Assembly (NCBI GenBank): GCA_036260935.1
Contig: DATALQ010000041.1
Location: forward strand, 1 to 64,000
Reading direction: 5' to 3'
Length of the DNA stretch: 64,000 nt
Source of the DNA: JAEYOM01 sp036260935
GTDB lineage: Bacteria; Bacillota; Clostridia; Acetivibrionales; DTU013
Shown here: positions 33,327-42,238 of the stretch, in pieces
Position numbering within the stretch: position 1 is the first letter of the stretch
Layout: every line of letters begins with the position of its first letter
Position numbers and translations under genes: made by a program
The notes under the pieces: model-generated
What the model was told of the DNA's origin: nothing
Database searches by the model: none
The model's input: only the letters and a program-made list of their open reading frames with translations

Positions 33327-34295
33327 CTAGACCCTCCCCTTTCCCGATTTGAAACGATCGGTCAGTTTGCTGAAGACAGACATCGATATCTCCCTTGAAC
33401 CCATTATTCCCTGCGGTCTGAAAAGCATTATGACAACAAGCATCACAGCGTAAATAACCATGCGGACCTCAGGGAACGACTGCAGGAATGTCGACAGCAG
33501 CGCAAGCAGTACGGCGGCTATGATCGAGCCCGAAATACTGCCGAGACCTCCGAGAACTACTATGACGAGTACGTCTATCGACTTGAGGAATCCGAACAGA
33601 TCGGGTTTGACGAAGTAGAAGTTGGACGCGTACAGAGCTCCCGCAATACCTGCGCAGAATGCCCCGAAGGTAAAGGCCATGACCTTGTACTTCGTGGTAT
33701 TGATTCCCATCGCCTCCGCCGCTATTTCATCCTCTCTGACGGAGATGCATGCCCGGCCGTGCGAGGATTTCAGGAAATTTACAATAATTATCACGGTTCC
33801 CGCCGTAAATATAAACAGCCACGGCCAGTTGACAAACTGCGGTATCCCGCTCAAACCGGCGGCGCCGTTGGTAATTTTCAGATTAAGGAATATAATGCGT
33901 ATGATCTCAGCCATACCAAGCGTCGCAATGGCCAGATAATCGCCGCGGAGCCTGAGCGTCGGCAATCCGACGAGAAAACCGACAAGCGCCGCAACTATCG
34001 CGCCCGCAAACAGGCCCAGCAAAAACCCGCCTGTAGTGGACATATGCATGGTTATTATTGCACAGGTATAAGCCCCGATCGACATGAAGCCCGCGTGTCC
34101 AAGCGAGAACTGACCGGTAAAGCCTGTTATCAGGTTCAGGCTGACCGCCAGTATGATATTTATACAAATAGTGGCGAGTGTCGCCTGAAGGTAATCGTTT
34201 ATGATATAGGTGGATATCAGCACCTGTATAACGAGGAAGGTGGCCAATAGCAATACTGTTTTTCTGACGCCGGGGTTGTCCCACAATTTCTTCAC
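33327..34295 (-). CDS. livM: Branched-chain amino acid ABC importer, permease LivM
   Basis: The 322-residue permease has about nine helices and the LivM motif LGHAGFMSIGAYT near residue 65, followed by GLPTLRLRGDYLAIATLGMA. Conserved GRACISVREDEIAAEAMGIN is the cytoplasmic ATPase-contact loop. It starts three bases after livH. Confidence 0.94.
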   Translation of the reverse strand: MKKLWDNPGVRKTVLLLATFLVIQVLISTYIINDYLQATLATICINIILAVSLNLITGFTGQFSLGHAGFMSIGAYTCAIITMHMSTTGGFLLGLFAGAIVAALVGFLVGLPTLRLRGDYLAIATLGMAEIIRIIFLNLKITNGAAGLSGIPQFVNWPWLFIFTAGTVIIIVNFLKSSHGRACISVREDEIAAEAMGINTTKYKVMAFTFGAFCAGIAGALYASNFYFVKPDLFGFLKSIDVLVIVVLGGLGSISGSIIAAVLLALLSTFLQSFPEVRMVIYAVMLVVIMLFRPQGIMGSREISMSVFSKLTDRFKSGKGRV

Positions 34296-34298
34296 TGT

Positions 34299-35183
34299 TT
34301 ACACCTTCTCTCTCGTATTTTTGCCAAGGATACCGGACGGCTTTACTATCAGTATAAGTATAAGTATGGCAAAAACGACCGCGTCCCTGTACATCGAGTT
34401 GACATAGCCGGACACGAATACTTCCGTGATACCTATAAGATAACCGCCGATCATTGCGCCCGGTATTATTCCGATACCGCCAAGCACCGCGGCAACGAAG
34501 GCTTTCAAACCGGGTACCACACCCATGAGAGGATTGATCGAATTGTAATATATGCCGACAAGCACGCCGGCCGCTCCGGCCAGCAGTGAGCCGAGCGCGA
34601 AGGTAAATGAGATCGTCATGTTCACGCTGATACCCATCAGTTCCGCCGCATCCTGATCGAGCGATACAGCCCTCATTGCTTTACCTATCTTGGTTTTTTT
34701 GACAATGAACTGGAGCAGTATCATAAGTACAACTGTAACGGTCACTATAAGAAGCTGCTGCATGGTGATTACTATACTGCCTATTTTCCAGGACTGTGCG
34801 AACAGGCCCGTCATTACGGGATAGGAACGTACATTTGCCTTTACGAAGAACATGGTTCCGTATTCAAGGAAAAGCGAGACACCGATCGCCGTAATTAGTA
34901 CCGTTATCCTGGAAGCTTCCCTCAACGGCTTGTATGCGATCTTTTCAATAGCTATTCCAAGCGCCATGCACACGACCATCGCTATCACGAGTGAAGGCAA
35001 AAGCCCGAAATGGAATACTGTCATACAAAAATAACCGGTATATGCACCGACCATATATACATCGGCGTGAGCAAAGTTGATCAGCTTGATTATGCCATAC
35101 ACCATCGTGTAGCCAAGAGCTATAAGCGCATATATACTGCCGAGCGATATACCGTTTACTATCTGCTGCAATAGTTGATTCAT
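34299..35183 (-). CDS. livH: Branched-chain amino acid ABC importer, permease LivH
   Basis: The 294-residue permease has the LivH start ISLGSIYALIALGYTMVYGI, then KLINFAHADVYMVGAY. The contact loop reads AMRAVSLDQDAAELMGIS and the end region GGIGIIPGAMIGGYLIGITE. It pairs with LivM. The gene follows livK after a 130-base gap with a terminator-like hairpin. Confidence 0.95.
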   Translation of the reverse strand: MNQLLQQIVNGISLGSIYALIALGYTMVYGIIKLINFAHADVYMVGAYTGYFCMTVFHFGLLPSLVIAMVVCMALGIAIEKIAYKPLREASRITVLITAIGVSLFLEYGTMFFVKANVRSYPVMTGLFAQSWKIGSIVITMQQLLIVTVTVVLMILLQFIVKKTKIGKAMRAVSLDQDAAELMGISVNMTISFTFALGSLLAGAAGVLVGIYYNSINPLMGVVPGLKAFVAAVLGGIGIIPGAMIGGYLIGITEVFVSGYVNSMYRDAVVFAILILILIVKPSGILGKNTREKV

Positions 35184-35256
35184 GAGTTTTCCCTGCCTTC
35201 AGCACCGATTTGTGAATAACGTCCCTGAATTATTATTTATCTAAATAACAAAAAAA

Positions 35257-35290
35257 TATATAAGTGGGGATGAACAGCGCCCCCACTTAC
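35257..35290 (-). terminator. Intercistronic attenuating terminator between livK and livH
   Basis: Minus strand TAAGTGGGG (around 35282-35291) pairs with CCCCACTTA (35261-35269) and runs into TATATTTTTTT. Partial termination here would keep the binding protein more abundant than the membrane parts, a known arrangement in importer operons. Confidence 0.75.
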
Positions 35291-35312
35291 ATAAATTTTC
35301 AGCAAGTCTGGA

Positions 35313-36467
35313 TCAGTTTCCTGTTTTTACAACGGTGGCCTGCTTGCCATCCTTGAGTCCGATAACAACGATAGATTTCACAGGATTGTGATTTTCATCC
35401 ACGCTGAACGAACCTGTAACACCCTGGAAGTCCTTGGTTGCTGCAAGTGCATTCTTTATCGACTCACCGTCGACCTTTTCAGCTCTCTTTATACCGTCGG
35501 CAATAAAATTCGCAAGGTCGTAACCGAGTGCGTTGAAAGCATCGGGTTCCTTGTTGTATTTTGCCTTGAAATCCTTTATGAACTGCTGTACCTTAGGGTC
35601 CTGGTCAAGCGATGAGTAATGGTTCGAGAAATAAACGTCATTGAGTGCGCTGGCTCCCGCAAGCTCGAGAAGCGTCGGGGAATCGAAACCGTCGGCTCCG
35701 AGTACCGGCACCGTGATACCCTGTGCGCGCGCCTGCTTGATTATAAGACCTGCCTCGTTATAGTAGCCCGGGATGAAAATAACATCGAAATCCTGGCTCT
35801 TAATCTTGGTTATGATGGCGTTGAAATCCGTATCGCCTGCTACATATGCTTCCTGCGCAACTATCGTACCGCCGCCTGCGGTAAAGGTCTTTGCGAAGTT
35901 TTCAGCAAGTCCCTTGCCGTAATCGCTGGAGCTGTCCATTATAACAACTGCTTTCTTCTTTGAAAGATCCTTTAATGCAAAGTTGGCCATAGCTGTTCCC
36001 TGATAGGAATCATTGAAGCAGATACGGAAGGCATACTCCTTGACGCCGTTGGCATCTACCGTGACATCGTCTGCGGTTGCGGAGCCCGATGCAACGGGGA
36101 TCTTGTTTTTGAGTGCCACAGGGATCTCTGCCTTGAACGAACCTGAGGTTGCAGGCCCGAGCACTGCCACGACCTTGTCCTGCGTCATGAGCTTGGAAGC
36201 AAGCGTTGTAGCTTCGGCAGGCTCAGACTTGTTGTCATACTTAACCGCTTTGATCGTTTTGCCGTTGATGCCGCCGGCGGCGTTGATCTGCTCGATTGCC
36301 AGTTCAATGCCCTCTACCGAGCTCTGTCCGTAGGTAGCCACACCGCCCGAAAGCTCGTAGTTGATGCCTATCTTTATCTCGTTGGCATTCTGAGCGGTGG
36401 TTCCGCATCCGGCCAAAGCTGTTACTGCAAGTGCAGCCAAAACAATTACGCTTAATAACCTCTTCAT
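35313..36467 (-). CDS. livK: Branched-chain amino acid ABC importer, binding lipoprotein
   Basis: The 384-residue protein has a signal peptide with lipobox LAGC (Cys21) and a type I periplasmic-binding fold: IKIGINYELSGGVATYGQS, AVLGPATSGSFKAEIPVA, VVIMDSSSDYGKGLAENF and VPVLGADGFDSPTLLELAG. It should deliver Leu/Ile/Val or related amino acids to LivHMGF. ATG 36467 follows AAAGGAGAGG. It is the first and presumably most expressed gene of the operon. Confidence 0.93.
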   Translation of the reverse strand: MKRLLSVIVLAALAVTALAGCGTTAQNANEIKIGINYELSGGVATYGQSSVEGIELAIEQINAAGGINGKTIKAVKYDNKSEPAEATTLASKLMTQDKVVAVLGPATSGSFKAEIPVALKNKIPVASGSATADDVTVDANGVKEYAFRICFNDSYQGTAMANFALKDLSKKKAVVIMDSSSDYGKGLAENFAKTFTAGGGTIVAQEAYVAGDTDFNAIITKIKSQDFDVIFIPGYYNEAGLIIKQARAQGITVPVLGADGFDSPTLLELAGASALNDVYFSNHYSSLDQDPKVQQFIKDFKAKYNKEPDAFNALGYDLANFIADGIKRAEKVDGESIKNALAATKDFQGVTGSFSVDENHNPVKSIVVIGLKDGKQATVVKTGN

Positions 36468-36627
36468 TTTACCCTCTCCTTTAATTTGGAAAATTACTAT
36501 TGCTTTAATTCAGTAAAGTAACAAAAAAGTTTCGCCTATAAAGGCAAAACTCCGTTGTTTTGCAGCAAATACTACGCATTGCGATAAAAGGGCAGTCAAT
36601 CACCTATGCTGTCGATGGAGGCCTTTT

Positions 36628-36773
36628 ATGTTTACATAATAGTGTATATTTTTTTAGATTTTATACCTTTAAACCCTTCTTGTCAATAGCATTGAAGGAT
36701 AATTCATGTGTTTACATAATTTCTAGAATATACACTTTCCAACATATCTATGTATTCGTTTTATGTAAACGTG
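36628..36773. promoter_or_regulatory. Three GTTTACATAAT boxes around the liv promoter
   Basis: ATGTTTACATAAT at 36628-36640 lies just after the predicted transcription start. GTGTTTACATAAT at 36708-36720 lies upstream of the -35, 80 bases away. TTATGTAAACGTG at 36761-36773 is an inverted copy further towards splB. Positions astride the promoter suit a repressor, possibly by looping. The protein is unknown; the sequence does not match the CodY consensus well. Confidence 0.5.
36658..36686 (-). promoter_or_regulatory. livK: Sigma-A-type promoter of the liv operon
   Basis: On the minus strand TTGACA (36681-36686), 17 bases, TAAAAT (36658-36663). The predicted start lies near 36651, leaving a leader of about 180 bases. 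Confidence 0.78.
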
Positions 36774-36895
36774 ATTGATTTTTAATTTCCATATTGTTTT
36801 GATAAATATAACGGGTAATTAGGCAAGATAATATTTATATGAACAGTTTTACCGGAACCATACCGCTAACTGCACTTACTTGATAGGAGGAAGCT

Positions 36896-37924
36896 ATGAA
36901 ACAATACATGCCGGACAGGGTGTTTTTCGAACCCGAAGCACTGGAATATCCGCTTGGCAGGAAGCTTTACGAGTATTTCGGAGAGCTTGGCATACCTGTT
37001 CTGAAAACTTCGGTGCAAAATGTATCCAGAAATATACCCGGTTCCAATGAAAAGGAAAAATATGCCGCGTCGAAGAAGTCTCTCGTCGTGCGTGCAAAGA
37101 AAAGCCTCAGCTTCGACGTGTGCAGGCCGTCCGCGGATTATGAGTTCCCGCTCGTCACAAATTGCCCCGGCAGCTGCGAATACTGCTATCTTCAGACTAC
37201 GCAGGGTACAAAGCCATATCTGACCGTCTATGTAAACATTGAGGACATATTCGAATCGGTAAAAAAGCATATAGAAAAGAACGAAAACCGGCTTACGACC
37301 TTTGAAATCGCTAGCACAGGCGATCCGCTTGCACTGGAGCATCTGACGGGCAGCGTTGCGAGGACCGTCGAATTTTTCGGCGCCCTGGAAAACGGCAGGC
37401 TCAGGATCGTGACCAAGTTCGACAACGCCGATTCCCTTCTCAGCCTGAAACACAACGGGCATACAAGGTTCAGGGTCAGTGTGAACTCCAGGTACGTCAT
37501 AAATAATTTCGAACACAATACGGCCTCCTTCGAAGAGAGGCTTTCTGTCGCTTCAAAGATATCGCATGCCGGATATCCCACAGGTTTTATCATTGCGCCG
37601 ATCATGCTGTATGAAAACTGGAAGCAGGAATACCTCGAGCTCTTCGACTACCTGGCACAAAAGGTGGATGCCGCGAGCTCCGGGCAGCCATTGACCTTCG
37701 AACTGATACAGCACAGGTTTACACCGGTGGCAAAGAGCTTTATCCTACAGCGGTATCCCAATACAAAGCTCGATATGGACGAATCGAAGCGAGCAGTCAA
37801 ATGGGGCAAATACGGCCGTTTCAAGTACGTGTATCCCCGTGAGGCCGCTGAGGAGATGAAAGACTATATTTCCTCACTCGTCCGTGAACGCTTTTCCGAT
37901 GCGGAAATAGAATATTTTACGTAA
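36896..37924 (+). CDS. splB: Spore photoproduct lyase homologue with Ser at the catalytic Cys position
   Basis: The 342-residue radical SAM protein starts at ATG 36896 after AGGAGG. The [4Fe-4S] ligands are Cys90, Cys94 and Cys97 in CPGSCEYCYLQTT, and the two Tyr flanking Cys97, which relay hydrogen in the Bacillus enzyme, are kept. The ends match SplB closely: FEPEALEYPLG, RNIPG, FELIQHRFT, KWGKYGRFKYVYP and a final IEYFT. However, the segment FEASCTSD of Bacillus SplB, holding the hydrogen-donor Cys141, reads FEIASTGD here, so residue 140 is Ser. Typical SplB repairs 5-thyminyl-5,6-dihydrothymine in germinating spores. This variant may use another donor or substrate. It is divergent from the liv operon and converges with the next gene. 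Confidence 0.9.
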   Translation: MKQYMPDRVFFEPEALEYPLGRKLYEYFGELGIPVLKTSVQNVSRNIPGSNEKEKYAASKKSLVVRAKKSLSFDVCRPSADYEFPLVTNCPGSCEYCYLQTTQGTKPYLTVYVNIEDIFESVKKHIEKNENRLTTFEIASTGDPLALEHLTGSVARTVEFFGALENGRLRIVTKFDNADSLLSLKHNGHTRFRVSVNSRYVINNFEHNTASFEERLSVASKISHAGYPTGFIIAPIMLYENWKQEYLELFDYLAQKVDAASSGQPLTFELIQHRFTPVAKSFILQRYPNTKLDMDESKRAVKWGKYGRFKYVYPREAAEEMKDYISSLVRERFSDAEIEYFT

Positions 37925-37931
37925 ATGGGCG

Positions 37932-39392
37932 TCATATCTTCAGATCGATTCCGACAACACCCAGTATAGAACCTTTTTCAGATTTTATGGGCATTGAAAG
38001 CGTTACGCAAGGCTTTCTTGTGATTGCCGATATATAAACACCCGACGTATATTCTTCTCCACTTATTCCCCTGACGAACCACTCCCTTATAGTTGCATTC
38101 GCTATGCCGGCTTCAGGTATCGAGCATATGAACCTGCCTTTCGCATCGTTACTCCAGGCCGCTTCGATATATCCGTAACTACTTAAAAGATTCTCCAGCG
38201 CTTCTCTATGCAAAGTCTTTTCCATTTGGATAAAGTCCGGCTTGCCTGCAAGCTCTCTTATCAATTTAAACGCTTCTTCGATCTTTTCACTGCTATGAGC
38301 TGCTTCATGCTTTGTATCGCCGATTCCGCTACGGTTCAGCAGTCCGGTTAGATTTCCCGATGCCGAGTTCAATCTGCCGCTCATTTCGGCTATTTCCTGT
38401 ATTCCTTCCTTTTGCTTATATACGGATGCTTTTACATCGTCTACGCTCTTCGCCAGGGCTCTTACGATCCCGTCAACGCTTTCCATATTTTCAATCACAA
38501 AATTGGCGTGACGGACCTGGCCTTCCGATCCCTTTATTACCCTTCCTGCCATTTCAAGCACACCGCTGAATGATTTACGAATCGATCCAAGATTTTCTTC
38601 AACATTCCTCGATTCTACGACCCCTTTCTCGATCATCAGCATATTTTCTCCAATAAGCTCGTTGACGCCGACAACTTCCGACTGTATTGCCCGGACCAGC
38701 TGAGCAATGTCTCTGACCGCTTTTTCACTTTCACCCGCAAGCTTGCGTATCTCATCGGCCACTACGGAAAAGCCCCTGCCGTTTTCACCAGCCCTTGCGG
38801 ATTCTATTGAAGCATTCAAAGACAACAGGTTCGTCTGTTTTGATATATTGTTGACCGTCTCTAGGATAGAGTGAATACGGTTTGCCGTCTCAGAAAGCTT
38901 CTTGATAAAGTCCACAGTCCTGCCAAAGGTCGATTCGATCCCGTGAATGGTTTCAACTATATTGAGTATTTCATCAAGGCTTGCCTTTATGGTATGCCCT
39001 GAAGACCGGCTTTCCGATTCCATCAGTTTTGAGGTGCTTAAAGCATCGTTTAGGAGCTCTACCATGTTTTTGACATTGTCCAGCATACTTTGGACATTTT
39101 CATTTACGCCGGCATTCAGATCGGCCATTTCGGACGCCTCGGCATAGACCTGCTGCGCAAAGGCATTATTTTCATCCATGTTGATATGCAGCTGTTCGGA
39201 TACCGACGATATCTGGCTCGAGGCGACGTATAGCTCCGAATTGTGCATGTTGAGTTCATTCCTCAGTTCCTCGATCATTCTGTCCTTCTGTTCTGCCTTC
39301 CTGCTGCCAAGCCTGTAAAAAAGCAAGCCCGACAACACCAGCAGAACAATAAAGATTCCCGCACTGATCCAAAAATACAGCATTATGTTCAT
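37932..39392 (-). CDS. Methyl-accepting chemotaxis-like protein with C-terminal sensor region
   Basis: The 486-residue protein has one N-terminal membrane helix (FWISAGIFIVLLVLSGLLFY), a coiled segment and an MCP signalling domain. The hairpin tip reads ISKQTNLLSLNASIESARAG then ENGRGFSVVADEIRKLAGE, which contacts CheA/CheW. After it, residues about 380-486 form a soluble domain ending YISAITRKPCVTLSMPIKSE + GSILGVVGIDLKI. That resembles the distal part of a Cache/PDC sensor, here cytosolic and after the signalling domain rather than before it. ATG 39392 follows AAGGGGGCG. Confidence 0.85.
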   Translation of the reverse strand: MNIMLYFWISAGIFIVLLVLSGLLFYRLGSRKAEQKDRMIEELRNELNMHNSELYVASSQISSVSEQLHINMDENNAFAQQVYAEASEMADLNAGVNENVQSMLDNVKNMVELLNDALSTSKLMESESRSSGHTIKASLDEILNIVETIHGIESTFGRTVDFIKKLSETANRIHSILETVNNISKQTNLLSLNASIESARAGENGRGFSVVADEIRKLAGESEKAVRDIAQLVRAIQSEVVGVNELIGENMLMIEKGVVESRNVEENLGSIRKSFSGVLEMAGRVIKGSEGQVRHANFVIENMESVDGIVRALAKSVDDVKASVYKQKEGIQEIAEMSGRLNSASGNLTGLLNRSGIGDTKHEAAHSSEKIEEAFKLIRELAGKPDFIQMEKTLHREALENLLSSYGYIEAAWSNDAKGRFICSIPEAGIANATIREWFVRGISGEEYTSGVYISAITRKPCVTLSMPIKSEKGSILGVVGIDLKI

Positions 39393-39617
39393 TTTAACGC
39401 CCCCTTAAGTAAGTAAAATGCAAATAAAAAAGGCGCCGTACAGAAAAATTATTCCGTACCGACACCCTTGTCATATCATTTCAGCAGAATTTATATAATT
39501 GTGGTAATTTTAACATAACAATCGCCATTCCGCAATATGATGAATGCCGCTTTCTCATAATTATGGTAAAATTGAAGCACCGGAAAAATAATATTCGAAA
39601 ACAATGAGGAGCATTGT

Positions 39618-42164
39618 ATGCGAAAGATCCTTCCCCTGAATTTCGACTGGAGGTTCTCCCCCGACTTCAAAGCAGGATATGAACGGCCGGACTTTGACGA
39701 TTCGGGCTTCCAGCCTGCCATGCTGCCCCATGCCAACATAGAACTGCCTTACAACAATTTCAGCGATGAAGCCTGTCAATTCATAAGCTGCTATCGAAGG
39801 AGGTTATTTCTGGCCTCCGAAGACCGTAAAAAGCGAGTAATTCTGTGCTTTGAAGGCGTGATGTCCTATGCGGAGGTGTATTTCAACGGACAATACGTGT
39901 GTTCCCATAAGGGCGGATATACACCATTCCGGTGCGATGTCACCGAGCAAGCCATATATGGCGGGGAAAACGTGCTGACCGTAAAGGTGGATTCAACGGA
40001 AAGGAATGATATCCCTCCCTTCGGCTTCGTGGTAGATTATCTGACCTACGGAGGTATTTACCGTGAGGTACACCTTGAGCTCACCGACGGGATCTTCATA
40101 GAAGACGTATTTGTGCGGACCAGAAACGTGCTGTCCGAAGCCAAGCTGATAGATGTCGAAATAACTGTCGCTAATCCCTCGTTCAGATCTGGAGAATTCA
40201 TCGCAGAATGTTTTGTAGAGGCTGATCCTGTTTATAATGGCAGGCGCAGGGCCGATGCCGGAATTGGAGACGAAACCGGAAGTACCGACGAAAATGGTAA
40301 TTCAGGGATTGGAGACGAAACCGGAAGTACCGGCGAGAATAGTAATTCAGGGATTGCCGGCAAAATGATACTTAAGGGGAACTTGAAGCTATCGGGAGAA
40401 CCGGCCGTGAAGCTGCGTCTTACGGGTGAGATGCGAAACGCCCTGCTTTGGGACGTTGGCGACCCTGTGCTTTATATTTTGAAGGCACGCATAACAGGAG
40501 ACGGGACCGACGACGGGTACGAGGTGCGCTTCGGCTTCCGCGAAGCGTGCTTCAGTAAAGACGGCTTCTATCTGAACGGTAGAAAATTGAAGCTCAGAGG
40601 GCTCAACCGCCACCAGTCCTTTCCGTATGTCGGTTATGCCATGCCTGCTTCGGCACAGTACAAGGACGCGGAAATATTGAAAAACGAACTGGGAGTAAAC
40701 ATCGTAAGGCTTTCGCATTATCCCCAGTCACGCCATTTCCTGGACCGCTGCGATGAATTGGGCCTGCTCGTACTTGAGGAGATTCCCGGCTGGCAGCATA
40801 TTGGAGATGAAGAATGGCAGTCCGTAGCGCTGAATAACGTGGAGGAGATGATTATGAGGGACCGCAGCAGGCCAGGCGTAGTCCTTTGGGGCGTTCGAAT
40901 CAACGAGTCGCAGGACAATGACGGGTTTTATTCCAGGACCAACGTACGGGCAAGGGAGCTCGACGATACGCGTCAAACCTGCGGTATCAGGAATATCGAA
41001 GGAAGCAGCCTCCTCGAAGACGTATATACCTATAATGACTTTATACATCGCGGCAATAACAGGGCTCTGAGCGATCCCGGCCGCGTGGCCGGAAAAGAGG
41101 CGCCTTACCTCGTCACGGAGCATAACGGCCATATGTACCCTACAAAACGGTTCGATAATGAGGCAAAGCGCGTGGAACACGCACTGAGGCACTTGAGGGT
41201 TCTCGACAGTATGTACAGCGATCCCAGGACATCCGGGGCCATAGGCTGGTGCGCCTTCGACTACAACACCCACAAGGATTTCGGCAGCGGCGATCTGATC
41301 TGTTATCACGGCGTTATGGATATGTTCAGGATACCCAAGGAGGCCGCATTTGCGTATTTATCGCAGCAGGACGAAAAGCCCGTACTCGAAGCCGCCTCGT
41401 CCATGATCATAGGAGAATTCGAAGCGGCGAAGCTGGAGAGGCTTTATATTTTCACTAACTGCGATTATGTAAAGCTTTACAAAAACGGTGAATTCACAGG
41501 CTCCTATTACCCTTCGAAGGAAGCCTTTCCCCACCTGCCTCACCCCCCCGTAATAATTGAGGACTTCATAGGCGACCAGCTTGAAAGAGAAGAAGGGCTG
41601 TCCAAAAAGGATGCAAAAGATGTGAAGGATGTGCTTTACGCTGTAGTCCGGCATGGAGACAAATCGCTGCCTCTTAAGTACAAATTGAAAATGGGCATGG
41701 TGATGCTCAGGACAAAAATGCCATATTCAAAGGCAGTGGACCTTTATTCGAAATATGTACAGAACTGGGGCTGCAAATCTCTTACTTACGAGTTCACAGG
41801 TTATGTAGGCGACAAGGCTGTCCTGCGGACTCAAAAGGGTATCGGCGGGAACAGCCGTATGGTTGTTCTGCCTGACGCATCAGAGCTTCGGGAAGGCGAC
41901 ACCTATGATGTCTGCCGTGTGGTAATAAAACATACGGATGAAGCCGGCAATGTACTGCCCTTCTCCAACGAAGCAGTCTCACTTGCTTCCGAGGGCGCGG
42001 GCGAGATCATAGGGCCGGAAACGTTTGCTCTGATAGGCGGCGCAAGGGCATTCTGGGTCAGATCTGTCGGCCGCAGCGGTAAATTCAAGGTAACCGTCAG
42101 TTCCGAGAGATTCCCTGCACAGACAATCGAATTTATTGTAAAAGGGAGATTGCTGATCACGTGA
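39618..42164 (+). CDS. Glycoside hydrolase family 2 protein (beta-galactosidase/beta-glucuronidase-like)
   Basis: The 848-residue protein, starting after GAGGAG, has a GH2 sugar-binding domain (about residues 1-160, MSYAEVYFNGQYVCSHKGGY), an Ig-like domain, and a TIM barrel with acid/base Glu430 (WGVRINESQD) and nucleophile Glu501 (YLVTEHNGHMYP). Additional beta domains lie at the C-terminus. No signal peptide, so it is cytosolic. The exact substrate is not fixed. Between the first and second domains lies a duplicated 16-residue insert GIGDETGSTDENGNS / GIGDETGSTGENSNS (nt about 40258-40356), unusual for the family. No sugar transporter is next to it. Confidence 0.9.
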   Translation: MRKILPLNFDWRFSPDFKAGYERPDFDDSGFQPAMLPHANIELPYNNFSDEACQFISCYRRRLFLASEDRKKRVILCFEGVMSYAEVYFNGQYVCSHKGGYTPFRCDVTEQAIYGGENVLTVKVDSTERNDIPPFGFVVDYLTYGGIYREVHLELTDGIFIEDVFVRTRNVLSEAKLIDVEITVANPSFRSGEFIAECFVEADPVYNGRRRADAGIGDETGSTDENGNSGIGDETGSTGENSNSGIAGKMILKGNLKLSGEPAVKLRLTGEMRNALLWDVGDPVLYILKARITGDGTDDGYEVRFGFREACFSKDGFYLNGRKLKLRGLNRHQSFPYVGYAMPASAQYKDAEILKNELGVNIVRLSHYPQSRHFLDRCDELGLLVLEEIPGWQHIGDEEWQSVALNNVEEMIMRDRSRPGVVLWGVRINESQDNDGFYSRTNVRARELDDTRQTCGIRNIEGSSLLEDVYTYNDFIHRGNNRALSDPGRVAGKEAPYLVTEHNGHMYPTKRFDNEAKRVEHALRHLRVLDSMYSDPRTSGAIGWCAFDYNTHKDFGSGDLICYHGVMDMFRIPKEAAFAYLSQQDEKPVLEAASSMIIGEFEAAKLERLYIFTNCDYVKLYKNGEFTGSYYPSKEAFPHLPHPPVIIEDFIGDQLEREEGLSKKDAKDVKDVLYAVVRHGDKSLPLKYKLKMGMVMLRTKMPYSKAVDLYSKYVQNWGCKSLTYEFTGYVGDKAVLRTQKGIGGNSRMVVLPDASELREGDTYDVCRVVIKHTDEAGNVLPFSNEAVSLASEGAGEIIGPETFALIGGARAFWVRSVGRSGKFKVTVSSERFPAQTIEFIVKGRLLIT

Positions 42165-42238
42165 TATAATCGGTTTACCGCCACTTTACACGAACTTCAT
42201 TATAACGCATCCCAGGGCATATAGACATGCATAATCGC

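Noticed and set aside
36468..36500. CodY box upstream of livK
   Set aside because: AATTTTCCAAATT shares only one half with the AATTTTCWGAAAATT consensus.
36600..36895. Sigma-G promoter for splB
   Set aside because: TGAACA and CATACCG-like stretches are present, but only 13 bases apart, too close for the sigma-G spacing.
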